A DNA stretch of 64,000 nucleotides from Hansfordia pulvinata (GCA_006538405.1 BJKQ01000004.1:3038001-3102000); one strand, 5' to 3'; positions 23,859 to 37,108 are shown, numbered from the stretch's first letter. The notes: generated by a model from the sequence alone, not told the origin. Made by a program: numbers and translations.

Positions 23859-26484
23859 CGGGGACCCGTGTGCCCGGCTGAAAGCCCGTCAAGAAATGAT
23901 TCAAAGGAAGGGAGCGCGCGCGAGAAGAAGAGAGAGAGAGAGAAAGAAAAAAGAAAAAGACAGAGGGATTGGGAGGATCCCCCTGTCTGCGAGCACTGTC
24001 ACTCCCCCCCTGCACCGAGCGGCTGGGCGGGTGACCGCGTGAGAGTGAGAAAAAAAAAGACGGCGGGCCGGGGAAGGGAAAAAAAGAAAGGCGGTCAGCC
24101 CCATGTCGGAAGACGAAACGCCCACAGGCGCAACGGCTCGAAAGGGAGGTTACCTAAAACGGTAGGGGCCAGCAGACCAGTGCCAATCAACGGACGGCCT
24201 CGTGGCCAGACCCAGTCTGACGAGCGGCACCCAGCCTCGGGCCTGCAGCAGCGCTGCGCAGTCCTGCGCGGTCCTGTGCAGGCTTGCTGCGCGCCGCCGC
24301 AGACCGCAGCGACCCTGAGGCCGGGCCATGTCTCTGGTTGGCCGGGGCTGGCCGCCGACGCGCGAGTAGCGACAGTCAACTCTGCGATCAGGCAGGCAGG
24401 CAGACGAGCGTGCAGCCAGGGAGGATGGCCAGGGCGCCGCTGCAGTCCAGGGTCGGTGGCGCGCACAACAGGGTGCGACGCGCCAGGGTCTTCAGGCCTG
24501 GCTGTCGGGTCTGGCGCCCGCTGCCATAGTCGTCGTCGTCGTCGCCCGGGGCGGTCGTCGCCACTGCCGCCACTTTGCTGTGCCGGCCGCCGTCTGCCTG
24601 CTCAGCTGCCCAAAGCGGTCAACTGCCGAATGGACGAGCCCCCTCATACGAGTGCTCAGGGTGCCGGGCAGAAGGCATTCACCAGACCCCCCGTGCCCCT
24701 TCACCCCTCAGCATGGCGGGCCCCAGTCCGTAGAGACCCATTGATGGACGGACAAAGCGTCGTTCGAGGGGCACGGATACCGCCGCACCCGCGGCACGCG
24801 TCAAGTGCGCCTGAGCCCGCAACGTCGACCTCGTCTGGGCGGACTGCAAACGTACGACTGTGCCGTATCGGGAGCCAGTTCAACCAGGATCGTGGAATAT
24901 GGCGACGGGCACCGGCAGCCCTGTCTCTACCCGCCAATCACACCCCTTCATCGTCTCTGGCCTTGCCTGAACAAGGCCTTTCTGGCCTCTTTGCCACCCG
25001 ATGCTCTATACTGCAAGGGGCATGGAGAGCGGGGCGGTGGACCTGCTGCAGGATTCCAATCTGGCCCCAATGAAGAAGTAGACAAGCGGCAAAGAAAAAA
25101 AACCACTAGCAGAAGAAAAAAGAAAGAAAAAAAGGTGAAAACTGGGCGGACGATTTAACGGCGGAAGAAAGAGAAAAGATCTCTCTGTGGCAACCCACTC
25201 TCGCCTGGTGTGCGATGACGCTACCCAGCAGAATGAGAGGATAGGCATACATGCTCCGTACGATTTCTGGTAGACAGAGGACCCCTATGGAGGAACGGCC
25301 AACACGCGGACACTCAGACTCAGAGGCGAACTGTTTCACCCTTGGTCTTCTGGCAATCCGCAAGGGAGAAACAAGTAGACGCAGTGCTATGATGAGGGTA
25401 CGAGTTGATCGGCATTCTCAGCGCATCCAAGCATCGTGCCATCGTCTTCAGGCCCTTATTGATGACTTGGCTTAGCTTGTTGATCAATGCCCGTACACTG
25501 CGTAGAGCTGTTAGCAGAATGCCGTTGAGTGCTTGCGCATGCGTGCTCGTACATGCAAGTCAGTGTTGCACGGAACGGAGTCCTCGTACGAATAGTCGAC
25601 AGGATGCTCGCAGGTGCTTGGACGTGTGCGGGTACTCTACTCGAGCCTCTCTGCTGGTTGCCGGAGAGAGGCGAGAGGTCCGGAATCAAAACAGAGAGCC
25701 GCGGGCCCATTCATTTCGATTCCAATTGTTTTGCTAATCTCGACGAGGGGCGCGACCACGGCGACCCAGGCCCTGACGTACCAGGCCCCGTAGTGGATGG
25801 AGACGATGAACCCACAGCGACCCTGATCAGCGGTTGAGCTCCCGATTTGGGACTGAGGCGCGAGAGGACAGACAGACAGAGTACGAGGACTCGTACCCGT
25901 GTGGCGTCCAACAAGTTGGACGCCTGGCGCGGGCTGTCGCCAGCAACAGGAACAGGGCTGGTGGTGAGGCGCAACATTCCGTGTCGTCAGCCAGGGAGAG
26001 CCAAGGAAGAGTGCGACAGCCAGTCATGACGGTCACGTCTCACTCGCAGAGCGGAACAGGGAAAAGGAAACAAGGGAAGAGAGGCGCAGGTTGTGCAGCC
26101 AATGAGGCCAATCGATCGTGCTCGGTCGCATCCGAGAGGTCGCGACCTTGATATCGATGGTGAGTGATTATCACAAGCCGCCCCTGGGGCTGGGTTTAGA
26201 GCATGAAAGCTCGCAGACAGTCGCACAGTCGTGTGTAGAAGGCACCCACGCGCCGTCGAGGCGCATGTGAAGTTGGTACCTAGGCAACAAGGCTTGAGGT
26301 GTCGAGGAGAAAGTGGCCGGCTTGAGTCATGCATGATGACTCGACGGGACCCTTGTCGGCTGAGGGCGCCATGATGCCACAAGGACGTAGCCTGGATGGG
26401 ATCAAGAGGACTGCACTGATCGTACGGGGTATTCATCAGCACGAGCGTTGGAGGGCCTTTCGGATATTGTGGCAGCCCCTACCA

Positions 26485-26559
26485 CCCATGCCGTGCCCCA
26501 TGTCGACGAAACCCGGCCCATGCCGTGCCCCATGTCGACGAAACCCGGCCCATGCCGTG
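26485..26559. repeat. 32 bp tandem repeat, about 2.3 copies
   Basis: The unit starts CCCATGCCGTGCCCCATGTC. Copies start at 26485, 26517 and (partial) 26549. The copies are identical over their shared length. Noncoding context. Confidence 0.92.
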
Positions 26560-27256
26560 TCATGCCGTGCCACGGGCGCGGCGCTTTGATACATCACATT
26601 CGAACCCCAAGGGCGCATCTGCCCAATAAGCAAAACCCAGGCCCTAACATAGGTTGCGTTGCGTTGATCCGGGCGCTTCCGCCTCTCCGAGCGTGGGCGA
26701 GCGAGCGAGCGCGTGTCGCGTGCTCACTGCCATTCCACTGACTGACAATTACTCTGTACCAGTAGGCTGGGTGGCGCTTGGGCTAAAGTCGAATGGCAAG
26801 GCTGAGTCATGTCCAGCGTCATCGAGGTCCGGAAGTCTGCTGTGATAAGCAAGAGCGGTCGAGTCGCCAAGGCTGTGCTTGTGCTTGTTTTGTGTCGCAT
26901 GCAGCGAGATGCAGCTGGAGCGGGCTGCTAGTCGTGAGTGAGGTCGGGTCGGTGATGATGGTGGTGAGCCAGCGCGCGGCATGGCTGGACCAACCACAGA
27001 CGGCGGTGGCACTGGCCAGCGTCCTCTTCGGGTAACTGGAGGGGAGAGCAGTAGGATAGATGCGCCAATGCGCCAACCGCTGTGTGATTGATGGGGCAAG
27101 TGTACTCGTAGCAAGCCGTCACTCTGGGGGGGGGAAGTGATGGTGGTGGTGGTGGTGGGGCCGGCGGCAGGCCAGGCCGTGCGTGCATGGTGCGCATCGC
27201 CCGCCTCGAGTCAGAGGCGAGTGTGGCAACGCGAATGAGGCCAATCAATGATCGCC

Positions 27257-27272
27257 GGGGGGGGGGGGGGGG
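27257..27272. repeat. poly(G) tract, 16 bases
   Basis: Uninterrupted G run in the gene desert. A shorter run of nine G lies nearby at 27126-27134. Confidence 0.93.
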
Positions 27273-28828
27273 AGATGGTGGTCGTCTGTCTTGATCTGAT
27301 CCGGTTGCCTATGCGCGAATGTCATGTAAGGCAGTTGGCCCGTCGATTCTGCTGTATTCGCGTTTGAGGTGCAAGTTGCAGGTCACTCATCAGAAGGGAC
27401 GCGGCTGCCCGCAGATTCCCGGTCGCAGCAAGAATCGGAGCTGCCTCCGTGCCTCCACTGCCACGCCTGCCTCACAGGCAGCAGTCCTCGTTGCCTCCAG
27501 AAAGAAGAAAGGTAGGAAGGTAGCTACTTCCATTTGATGAGATAAGGTATCAGATCTCGTGCCTGCCTCCTGAGTTAGCTGCTGGACCGCCCGTTCGCAC
27601 ATGGAAGGCACGGACGATGCCTCTTGAGGTGACACGGAAAGTACGATGCCGCCCCACACACCCGCTCCAAACTGGGGGCGTGACGTTGGCTGGGCCGGGC
27701 CCCGACCTCCCCCCATGCGACTACCTACCGTCTTCCCCGGAAGCCACCGCTACGCTCGTCATCGAGATGCCTTCATCCCACGCCGATCCGTTCTCTCTAC
27801 TCCGTACGAGTATGCCCTCTCACAGCTGCCAATGCTCCAATTTGACCAGGATTGGCCGACATGGACAATAGGTGCTACCGCTTTTTGACCAGCTACCTAC
27901 GCCAACCAGTTAGTTGCCTGCTGCCACTCACACGGTCGGCCAAACTAACTCAAGTCGTATACAACCTCGCGCACACCACACACCACACCGCACTCGGGCA
28001 TCCGCCTCGTTCCCGGCCGGCCGAGACAGCACCGTGCTACCATGTCTGACTCGCACAAACGGCCATGTCTCCAATTCCCGCCTATCGGCTGCGGGGAGTC
28101 GTGCCCAGCCGTCTTGCGCTCATCTTACTCCATCCTAGCCTCTCCGGTCCGTGGCCTGGCATGCTTCGACTGCTTATCCCCTACCCACCCTCCCCGCGAC
28201 CTGGGGTACGCGCTTTCGTCTGAGACGGAGCGTTGTTGGCCTGCACACTCACACGCGTGCACACATGCGCGCCCTGTGCTGCGATCGTGGAACTATTGGA
28301 TGAACTATTGTTTACATGAGTATGCGCTGCTGGCCAGCTCAACACTGACTGCGTTCTACATCCCGTTTATGCCGCCCGCTCTCTGGATTCCCATCCCCAC
28401 AGATGGCAAACAATGGTTGGCCATGTGTGACTGCATCCGTCCCAGAAGCATTCAGGTCATCTGGTTGCGACCGGCGTCTGTTGCCTCTGACTCGGACCTG
28501 CATGCAGACAGCTCGAGGTGTGGAGGGGCTGGCTTGGATCTGCCACGAACGCTGCTACAGAAGGATACGAGTAACTCCAGCCTATCCACATCAATAGCTG
28601 GGTTCCCAAGAGCAGGGAGCCCCCAACGACTGGCCATCCCACTTCCGAGCTTACTTGGGTCTCCTGTCACTCTGCTGATTCCCAGTCGGCTTGTGACAAC
28701 TGACCACGAACTCTCGCGAGTCGTCGTCACTGAGACGGATACGCCTCAAGCATCAAGGAACTACGTCGGCTTTGTGATACTTTGCATGATTTCTGCCCGC
28801 CACCATGCAATGTGAGATAAGTATAACC

Positions 28829-31255
28829 TCACACCACAGATCGAACCATGCAGGCCATGCCAAGGGGGGAATTGGCCTCAACACCCCAGAGACAATAACC
28901 ACTGGAGCCATACACATAAGACTCGCTCATGCCCACTTTGATCACACACCACTGGTGTATATCATGTTCACGATAGGTCATAAGCCTAACAGATGTTGGC
29001 TTGAGATGTAAATGTGCTAGCAGCACCGTCGACCTTGTCGGCAAGGCCCCTGGAGCTATTACGGCACTGCCAAAAGTCCAGAAGGCAAGATCATGCTGCG
29101 CTGGTTGTATACCTACGCTATGCTTCCCTTGGAGCTTCTCCAGGTGCTGACATGCCGCCTCACGGTTTCCCCACACGCCCAGCACCGTGGCGGCGGCGGC
29201 GGACCCGCGAGCCTGCGCCGCAAGGCGTGCGTCCAGCTTCCGCACCTGCCTCACCAGGGCGCCCGTGCAGAGAGGCCCGATGATGGTGCACAGGACGATG
29301 GCCCAGGTCACGACCAGGAACGTCTCTGAGACCTCCTCCTCGCCGGCGCCGGCGCCGACGCTACTGTCAGCTCCGGCCGGCGACCGGAAGACGCCCTTGC
29401 TCTCGGCCACGGAGGAGATGAGGAACCCAATCTCGCCCCGCGCCACCATGGCGAAGGACACGAGCGCTGGCGGAAAGAGGGATGACGCAGCACCGCTGCC
29501 GCCGCTACTACCAGACGCGCCCACTGCTTCCTCCTGACCGACCTCGCCAGGCACCCGGCGGTCGTCCAACCCCGAGACGCAGCTGCGTCCCGAGCCGGGA
29601 GCGGAGCGGCTTGACTGCCCATCCTGCCGGCGCCCTTGGCCCAGGAGGCGGCCGTGCGAAGCCACCGACGCAAGGCGGCGCTGTCTAGCCTCGGCAGCGG
29701 GTGCACCGCCACCCAGACGCCGCAGAAGAGCTTCGCCAGAACCATCAGGATGCTGTAGACGATGCCGCGCCAGACCACCTGGCCCGAGAACATGCGGGAC
29801 ACGGGTATGGAGAACCCGATGGAGGCCTGTTCTCGGTTGCGGTCAGTGGTCAGTGAACAGGGGTATATATAGGTAACGGTAACTTGCGCCCCCTGGGGAA
29901 GAAAAGGAAAACACTCACGAAAAACAGCGGTTTTAGCACGTGGCTGACCTCGCGAGACAGGAAGCGAGCGTACGTGCCCCGGCCGGTGGTATCATTGTCG
30001 TCGTGCTCCTTGTTTTCTTTGGTACCGACGCCCTGCTGCTGCTGCTGCTGCCCTGCCCTCCCGTCCGTAAGCCCACCACCTTCACCGGCTGCGATATCTC
30101 CCTGCGATGGCGGCGCCAACGTGGACGGAGACGACGAAAGCGCTCCTCCCCGGCTGTTCTCCTCGTCGAGGAGAGATGCAGACAGCCTCTCGACTTCACC
30201 GTCGAAGAAGCTGATGGCCACGCCGGCCAGGTAGGCGGCCAGGAGGGGCGAGGCGCCCGCGAAGCCAGCGCCCACCACGACGGCCAGCAGGAGGAGCGTA
30301 TGGACGACGGCGGCGGCCCGGCTCGTGCGGGGTAGTAGCCGCGCCAGTGCCTTCGGCGGCGGCGGCGGCTGCGGCGGCGGCTGCGGCGGCGGTGCTGATG
30401 ATGATGCGCCGCCGGTGTGGGCGTTCGCAGCACGTGCGCTCTGCGCGAGCGACGGCAGCAGCAGCCGGCGCACGAGCGGGCGCACGGCGTAGCACAGGAC
30501 CAGCGGGACGAGGGCGGCGATGCCGAAGGAGACGAGGACGGGGCGGAGGACGGTGGCGGGCTCGAACGCGGCACCACCTCCTCCCCCGAGCGAGGAGATG
30601 ACCTGCGCCATGACGAGCCCGACGACGTCGTCCATCATGGCTGCGCCGGCCAGCACGGACCCCAGGCGCGACGAGGCGAGGCCCGAGGCCTGCAGGACCG
30701 CGAAAGTGGTGCCCAGGCTCGTCGAGCACAGCGCCGCGCCCGCCGCGAACGACTGCAGTGCCGCCGTCGCGCCGCCGCCAGCCAGCAGGCCCGAGGGCCC
30801 CAGCGCGAAGGACAGGGCCATGGGGGCCGCCACGCCCGTCGCCGCCACGCACAGCGACAGCAGCAGTAGGCCCACGCCGCCCGAGCCGACAGACGTCTCT
30901 ATGCCGCCTGTACAGTACGATTGTTCCGTGTCAGCCGACCGAGCCGCTCATTGTCCGCATTGATATTATGGGTTAGAGGGGGAGAGGGGTGGGCATGGAG
31001 GATAGACAACATACCCTCATAGACAATCAGGATCAGCCCGAGATAGCCAATCTGCACAATGGCCTCCTGCAGCGAGTCGGACAGCCAGTCGCCGGCCGGC
31101 CGCCCCCAGGCCACGCCGACCAGCACCTGGCCTATCAGCCCGCAGTACAGCGAGCGGTCGAGGACCGAGTTGACGATGTTGAGGGCCAGGAAGAAGGAGG
31201 CCAGGATAGCGATCTGCACCGTGTCCGGCTCGTGGTACGGCAGAAACGAGGCCAT
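28829..31255 (-). CDS. CPA2-family Na+(K+)/H+ antiporter, frame broken once
   Basis: A multi-pass membrane exchanger of the monovalent cation:proton antiporter-2 family. Exons: 31015-31255, 29919-30907 and 28829-29826, with introns of 107 and 92 nt (GTATGT and GTGAGT donors). Exon 1 gives the first membrane segments (IAILASFFLALNIVNSVL, GLIGQVLVGVAWG). Exon 2 carries CSTSLGTTFAVLQA and MMDDVVGLVMAQV, whose paired Asp residues are the likely ion-binding site. Exon 3 carries SAMVARGE-type sequence (here SFAMVARGEIGFLIS). A large cytoplasmic loop in exon 2 is Pro-, Gly- and Gln-rich. Within exon 3 the frame changes somewhere between 29480 and 29690; one extra base makes the exon length fit, although a missed intron is possible. 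The last roughly 110 codons after VLGVWGN do not look conserved; a GTGAGG donor just after VWGN may start another intron that would shorten the tail. Confidence 0.82.
30357..30392. repeat. GGC-rich microsatellite inside the antiporter gene
   Basis: Imperfect GGC/TGC triplets which, read on the minus strand, encode a Pro/Gln-rich loop between transmembrane segments. The length is divisible by three and keeps the frame. Confidence 0.8.
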
Positions 31256-31763
31256 GGCGCCGGACGTGTCGTGAGGTGTTGGTCGGTGGTTGATGGAGGA
31301 GGGTCGGAGGCGGCGTGGCGGCGGATAGTGGCTGCGCTACGAGTACGCACGTCACTGATGAAGTAGACATGTACTTTGACGGCCCCGAGCAACGCCCGTC
31401 CTCTCGGCGCCAAGGACGGAGCACGATGCGGAAAGCTGTGCCGACAAAGATCCGTATGTATTCGTACATGTGGATGCTTCATACAATAACTCACCGCTGA
31501 CCTCATGACATATGCAGTGCCGCCGACGCCCAAGTCCCGCGGATGGCGCGCAGCTTCTTTCTCGGTCGTCAAGAGACCTGATCACGAGTCAAAAGAAAAG
31601 TTGGTCCAAGCAAGTCCAATGCCAATCTCCAATCTCGCTGTTGAATTGCTATGCCTGTGGTTTTGTCTGCACCCGATATCGAAAATCATAACCTCGCCGC
31701 ACACAAGTATACAAATAACCGGTACGCCACTAATGCAACAAGAACTCAACCATACAAGCACCG
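31256..31763. other. spacer between two minus-strand genes
   Basis: Holds the antiporter promoter and the 3' end of DNA2, both transcribed leftwards. It contains a TACGAGTA word at 31338. No gene is seen. Confidence 0.5.
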
Positions 31764-34700
31764 TCATATGTCATCCAGAACCTCGTTCCATACACACGCC
31801 AGCGTTGGTCTCCCCTTCAAAATGGCCTTGCTGGTCACTGTGGCCTTCCTTGGCCCTTTCGCCGGCGCCGCATTCTCCTTGTCATCAAACGATGGCCGCA
31901 TCTTCCTGGCCGCCGCCCCAATAGCCTTCTTCGGCGTCTTGGCCTTCGCGGGAGACCGCTGAGAGCCGGGCATCCCCGTGGCCGTCACCTGTGTGCCACA
32001 CTCTTCCATCAGGTGCGACTCCAGCGCATCTGACGGCAGATCGTACACCCATTCACGCTCTTCCATGAGTTTGATGAAGCGGCTGAGCATCTCCTGCTCT
32101 CCGCTGCCCTTGAGCGTGCTCCTGCTCCCCACCACCAGCAGCTTGGTCTTGGCTCGCGTGAAGGCAACATTGATGCGGCGCCAGTCCTTCAGCAGATCGC
32201 CGATACTGCAGGCGTCGTTGCTTCGAACCAAGCTGAGTATCACCACCTCCTTGTCCCGCCCTTGGAATCGATCGGCAGTGTGTAGTTCGATGCTGTTTCC
32301 CCGATCGCGAAGCCCATGCTTGAGAAGCGAGAGCTGTGATCGATAATGCGTCATCACTCCCACCTCGCTGGCCGGGACGCCGACGCTTATGAGCGCCTCC
32401 ACCAGCTGAGTCACGATATGCGCCTCGGTGGGATTGACAATACGGTTGCCCTTGGCTTCCTCACGCGACGAAGCCAAATTGTCCGTGTTGACAAAGCGAA
32501 CACGTGCTTCCGGGTCGACCAGGTTGCGCAGCCAGCATTTCTGAGCCAGCCAACCTGGGCAGATGCTTCGGCATGTGCCGAGCTGCGAGATAGTGCTCGG
32601 GTCGTGATGCTTGAGCCGCAAGGCGTCCATGGCGGGCACCACCAATTTCTGGTGGCGCAAAGCCTCAGTCCCACATTTGAGCCGCCCGTTGTATATCAAC
32701 GTGTTGCTGAGCGCCATGACATCCTCACACATTCTGTACTGATGCTCAAGGTTGACAACGGAGTCGGGGTGCGTGTCGGAAAGTAGTTTGAAGAGGCTGA
32801 CGTCCAGACCGCCTTCCCGTGCCTCTTCATTCTGCACCAGTGGGGGAAGTTGGTTATGGTCACCAACGAGAACAAACGTGCGTGCCATCCGGATGGGCCC
32901 GACGCAGATAGGCAACGTGATTTGTGACGCCTCATCGACAATGCAGTAGTCGAATGTCCTCTCGCTGAAAACGGCATGGTTGACGCCCAAACACGTGGTG
33001 GCGACGATTGGAGAGTCGTGCCAGGAGCTTCTGATTTCTTCGAATGTGCTCATGGGCTGACTCGCCAGTGTTGCAAACTCCTGAACCTCAGGGTGAACCT
33101 TGGCAGGTGCACCGAGCCTGAGTATAGGCATCTGGTCGTCCTTAAGCTTCAGCAAGATGTTGTCGACGGCCGAGTGGGTATACGATGTCAATAGGACAGT
33201 CTTGCCCTGGCCAACCAGTGCACGAATGATGTGGGCAATCGTCGTCGTCTTGCCTGTGCCAGGCATACCGAGAACAAGAGCGTAGTCATTGGCGCTCATG
33301 ACCTTTTGGATAGCTCGGCGTTGGTCGACATTGAGGCTTGCTCTGTCTCGAAGGGTGTATTGAGTCGACGTTGTTTTGAATGTAGGCGGCTGCAGGTCGA
33401 CGACGAGTTGCCGAATCTGCCTTGAACCAAATACATCGTCGGCCATGAGCTGCACAAGATTGTTTCGCACGGTAGCCATCCCGTTGCTGAACTCGTCCTT
33501 GTCCAATCGGTACTTGACTGGGGCTTCTTTCGTCTCTTGGGACTGCGGAGAGCCCTGAGGAACGACATCCATGATGCTTGCAAACACCTGGTTGCTGGCA
33601 GCGTTAAACCCAGGCTGGCGGCTTCGCGCGTTGTGAAGGCGTCGGTCGACTGCGACGCTGATTTTGTGCTTCCTCACAGAAGTCACAAAACCCAGGGCCA
33701 GGGCAAAATGGCCCTGCTCGTCAGACACAACGATGGGCTCACCCACTGCCAGCTGCGAGTCGAGGAAAGAGAACGCGGGATTCGGCGATTCCTTAATGAG
33801 TGAGTATCGGAAACGGTTGATCTTGGGCGTCTCCTTATCTTCGGAAGCGGAACCCTCTTCGACGACCACATTGGCAAAACAGCGGCCGACTCGTTCTCTC
33901 TCAGTGCTCACCATTGTCCATAGCTCGCGCCTCAGCTTCTGGCTCTCTTTCTCTTCTTTGGTCAACAAGTTCTCCCATTTGAGGAAGAACTCTTGGTGTT
34001 TTGGTGTCAGGTGGCCAACGACCTCGGAAAATTTACCCTTCATACCGCTTGTTTCATCGTCGCCGCCGTCGGCAAGCTTGTGGTATATAAAGCAAGATGA
34101 CTTTGCGTAACACCTCCCACATGTATTTGAGCTGCGCTTCATGGGCGGAAGCTGTACACTCCGCTCGCGGACGTAGCAAGCCAGTTGGTTGCGCTGCATG
34201 ATCATGTGGCGGAGTTCATTGCGTATGGTCGGGATCCGGATGGTCTCTGATGACTCCATGTAGTAGAGAATGCCATAAGCGATTTCAATGTCGTAGCGAT
34301 CTGACAGCAGAAGATTGTAGAGAGAGGTCTGGGCCTGGTGGTTGCTCGTTGCATTCTTGCCCGTCTTGACCTCGAACGGCACGGTGAGTGTGCGCCTTTG
34401 CGACCCATCCTTCATCGTAACTTGAACCGTCGCGTCGATGTTACCCTTCATTCCGTACATTGGTGACCAGACATGCTCCTCGACATCGAGGAGCTTAGTG
34501 ACCGCCATGTTTGCTTTATCGCCGTTGCGGCCCTGGACAACAGCATCGGGCTAGATTCAGATGTCAGCTTGATGTGGACGAAATGGGGGTTTGACGAGAA
34601 CTATACCGAGGGTAAGGAGCAACAAAGGCAGTGGCCCAGCTTCGGAGTTCGGGCATCTTCGAGCGCAGGTGTTCGCGTGCCTCCTCTATAGACGTCTTGA

Positions 34701-37108
34701 TGGTGTACAGGTCCTCGACATGCTTCTCGGTGATTCCGCTGATAACCTCGTCAAGAAATTCCAGATTCCAGCGATTGGCCATGAGCGCCTCCTGAAAAAT
34801 CTCGTGGAGCAGCGTTCCATAAACCAAGGGGGGGTTTTGTCGCTGGTAGCCTTGACTCGGTCTTGCAAAACAGCACGACGCATGCATGTGAAACTGTCGG
34901 CAATGACGGTGGCAGAGATCAGTTGATCCGGGTGCAGGATGAGGATGTTTTGAGTGTTATCGATGACACATCGCCCGGAGGATTGAAATTCGCCGAGGAC
35001 ATGAACGAATGATTTCGCATTTGCCGGAGTGTCCACCCAGTCTCCCCGGAGATGGATGGTCTTGATGAGACTGCTACGGTCAAGTTGCACCAAAAGAATC
35101 TGTTATAGCACCGATTAGCAACACGGAAACAGGGCTGGCTGGCTGGAGGAGCAAAAGACCCCAGGGCGATCTGCGGGATCACTCGAACGAAATAGAAAAC
35201 TACCTTCTCTGGGCACTCCCGCCCGGCATCGTCGGTGTACTCGCCCTCGAGGACATTAGTCACAAGGTAGCGCTGAATGGCTTTGGGTTTGTGTGCAGGC
35301 TGCGTTACATCTTAGCTCGATACTCTCTTTTCGTTTGGACTTATTTTCTCGATGTCAGCGACACCTACGTACAACAGGCAGGGGACCAACGCCATGTTTG
35401 GTAACAGACTGTGTGGCCGCGATCTCAGCAGCTTCGAAATCGAAATCACCTCCAAAATCATCCCCAAATACATCATCTGCCGGATCACCGCCGCCAACGA
35501 CGCTTGACTGGGGCTGGATCGCGGCTGAAGTCTGAGAATGTTGTATGTCGTGTGTGGAGGTGGCATTTGTGGAGTCGATTCGAGCAACAAGCCCTTCAGC
35601 CTCAGCAAATATGTCGTCATCATCATCCATGTCTGCAAATTCGTCTTCTTGGAGTCCCGACTCTTGATGAGAGCGAGTTACCTGTGCCCGTGGCGTGTCA
35701 GGCAGAACAACGGGCCCCGCAGGTATACTTGCGCGCGTACTCGCATGCCTCTCCTCTGTCTCTTTTTCATCGTGTCCGTGAGCGACTGTAACGTCAAGCT
35801 CCATCAGTGCGTCGTCATCAAAATCGTCGTCACCGTAGTCCGAGGTCTCTTCAGCTGAAGGTTTCTCGGAAGGGTCGTTTGGATGAGAGCTGGAAGCCGA
35901 GGCAGCGACTTGGGGCGGCAAGAGCGTCGTTTTCCTAGGGGAGACTCTTGGTGAGGGAGACCCGGAGCTTTGCGCGGCTGGGTTGGATCGTCTTTTGCGC
36001 GGCGATGGAGATCTCGATGCGGGCAAAGAGCCTTCTCCTTCGTCTTCAACATTGGCCGAATGCATGGTCATTGACCTGTCTATCTCACCTGCCACGGTCC
36101 TGACAAGAGCACTGACCATGGACGACTTGGAAGCGCCCAATGGGCTTTCATCGATAGTGACAGGGCGAGGGGCTGCTGATGCGTCTTGGCGAGTGGCTCT
36201 TCTGCGTTTGGGCCACTGTGCACCGCAGCTTATGGCCCTCCTTAGACCCCCTCCGCCGAAGGAGGTGCAGCTCCAAGGACGCGCGAAGGTTGGGGGGAAG
36301 AGGAAACCATCAGCTGAGCCAGAGCCGGGTTTCTTTGCGCCAATGGGGTCGTCGCAGCAGCAGGAGTGCCTGCCGCATTGCTTGCGCTTCCGCTCAAGGA
36401 GAAGCGATCCCATAATTCAAGAGCGGGATCGGGGTTAGGAGACTTGAGCGCAAGCGACAGACCTTTGACATTGACGCCGGCGGGGCGGCCGGAGTCGATA
36501 TTGGTGGTATTGGCAGAGGCGGGAGATGACACAGGCGAAGAGCTGCGAGCCCGCTTCTTTCCCCTCTTCTTGGGTAGCATTGGCGACATATCGGGAAGGG
36601 GGTTTTGTTTCCTCGAGTCCCAGAGGATACGTTCATTGGGGCTGGGGTCTTCATCGTGTTCCGGTGTGTCGGGTAGACCTATCAGGTCTTGCCACGCGAG
36701 ACGGTTGGCAGGGGTTCGGGTCTGCTGTTTGAGAGGAGTGGCGGCAGCGGCGGCATTGGCGACGGCGTTGTTGCCTGTGTTTACTTCATTATCATTATCG
36801 TTTGAGTCGTTACCGGCGTGTTGATCCGAGTCGGGGCCCGCCGGGGGTACGAAGCTGAAGGCATTCAGCTTTGTCTTGGTAATTTGAGAGACGGGCTCGA
36901 GGGGACGAGCTGGGCCGGAAGCTTGTGCATTTCTGTGGCTGTTGGCTGTCGAAGCCGAATGGCTCTTGGAACGGCTCCAATGGTTACGGGTCTAGCAGAT
37001 TGAGAAAGTTGGTATTAGCCTGTCGTTTTGTTCTGTTATGCGTGGCAGGTGGGCTTGACATACCCTGGAAGAGCCATGCTGCTCCGAAAAGGACTTTTGG
37101 AGGGGCAT
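31764..37108 (-). CDS. DNA2: DNA2 nuclease-helicase, frame broken at two or three sites
   Basis: Nuclear and mitochondrial enzyme that trims long Okazaki flaps and resects double-strand breaks. Exons inferred: 37064-37108, 35373-36991, 35204-35299, 34607-35099 and 31764-34550; about 1680 aa, usual for filamentous fungi. The N-terminal 550 aa are disordered, with acidic DDDDD-type patches. The RecB-like nuclease has TCMRRAVLQ (first Fe-S Cys, about 659), GTLLHEIFQEA (about 683), FEVKTGK (about 814) and CGRCYAKSSC (remaining Fe-S Cys, about 897-906). The SF1 helicase has GMPGTGKTTT (Walker A, about 1181), DEASQ (Walker B, about 1293), TADRFQGRDKEV and NVAFTRAKTKLLVVG. Frame breaks: G7 at 34828-34834 (one base short for TPPLVYG) and C5 at 36247-36251; one base restores exon 2 to 540 codons. 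The exon 4/5 junction also mismatches by one base unless another donor is used. Confidence 0.94.

Larger units (their letters stand above)
21496..28828. other. 7.3 kb gene desert
   Basis: No recognised gene. Long open frames occur (for example 23757-25073 on +) but their composition is low-complexity Arg/Pro/Ser with no motif, as expected from GC-rich noncoding DNA. The best small candidate is an ATG-initiated frame at 28042-28815 (+), which I could not match to any family. The stretch holds poly(G) runs (23079, 27257), a 32 bp tandem repeat (26485), purine-rich tracts (23920-23963, 25085-25140) and many TACGAGTA/TACTCGTA words. Confidence 0.55.

Noticed and set aside
23757..25073. 438-codon open frame on the + strand
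   Set aside because: Begins at a non-ATG codon, is dominated by Arg/Lys/Pro/Ser low-complexity sequence arising from purine-rich tracts, and has no motif or exon logic.
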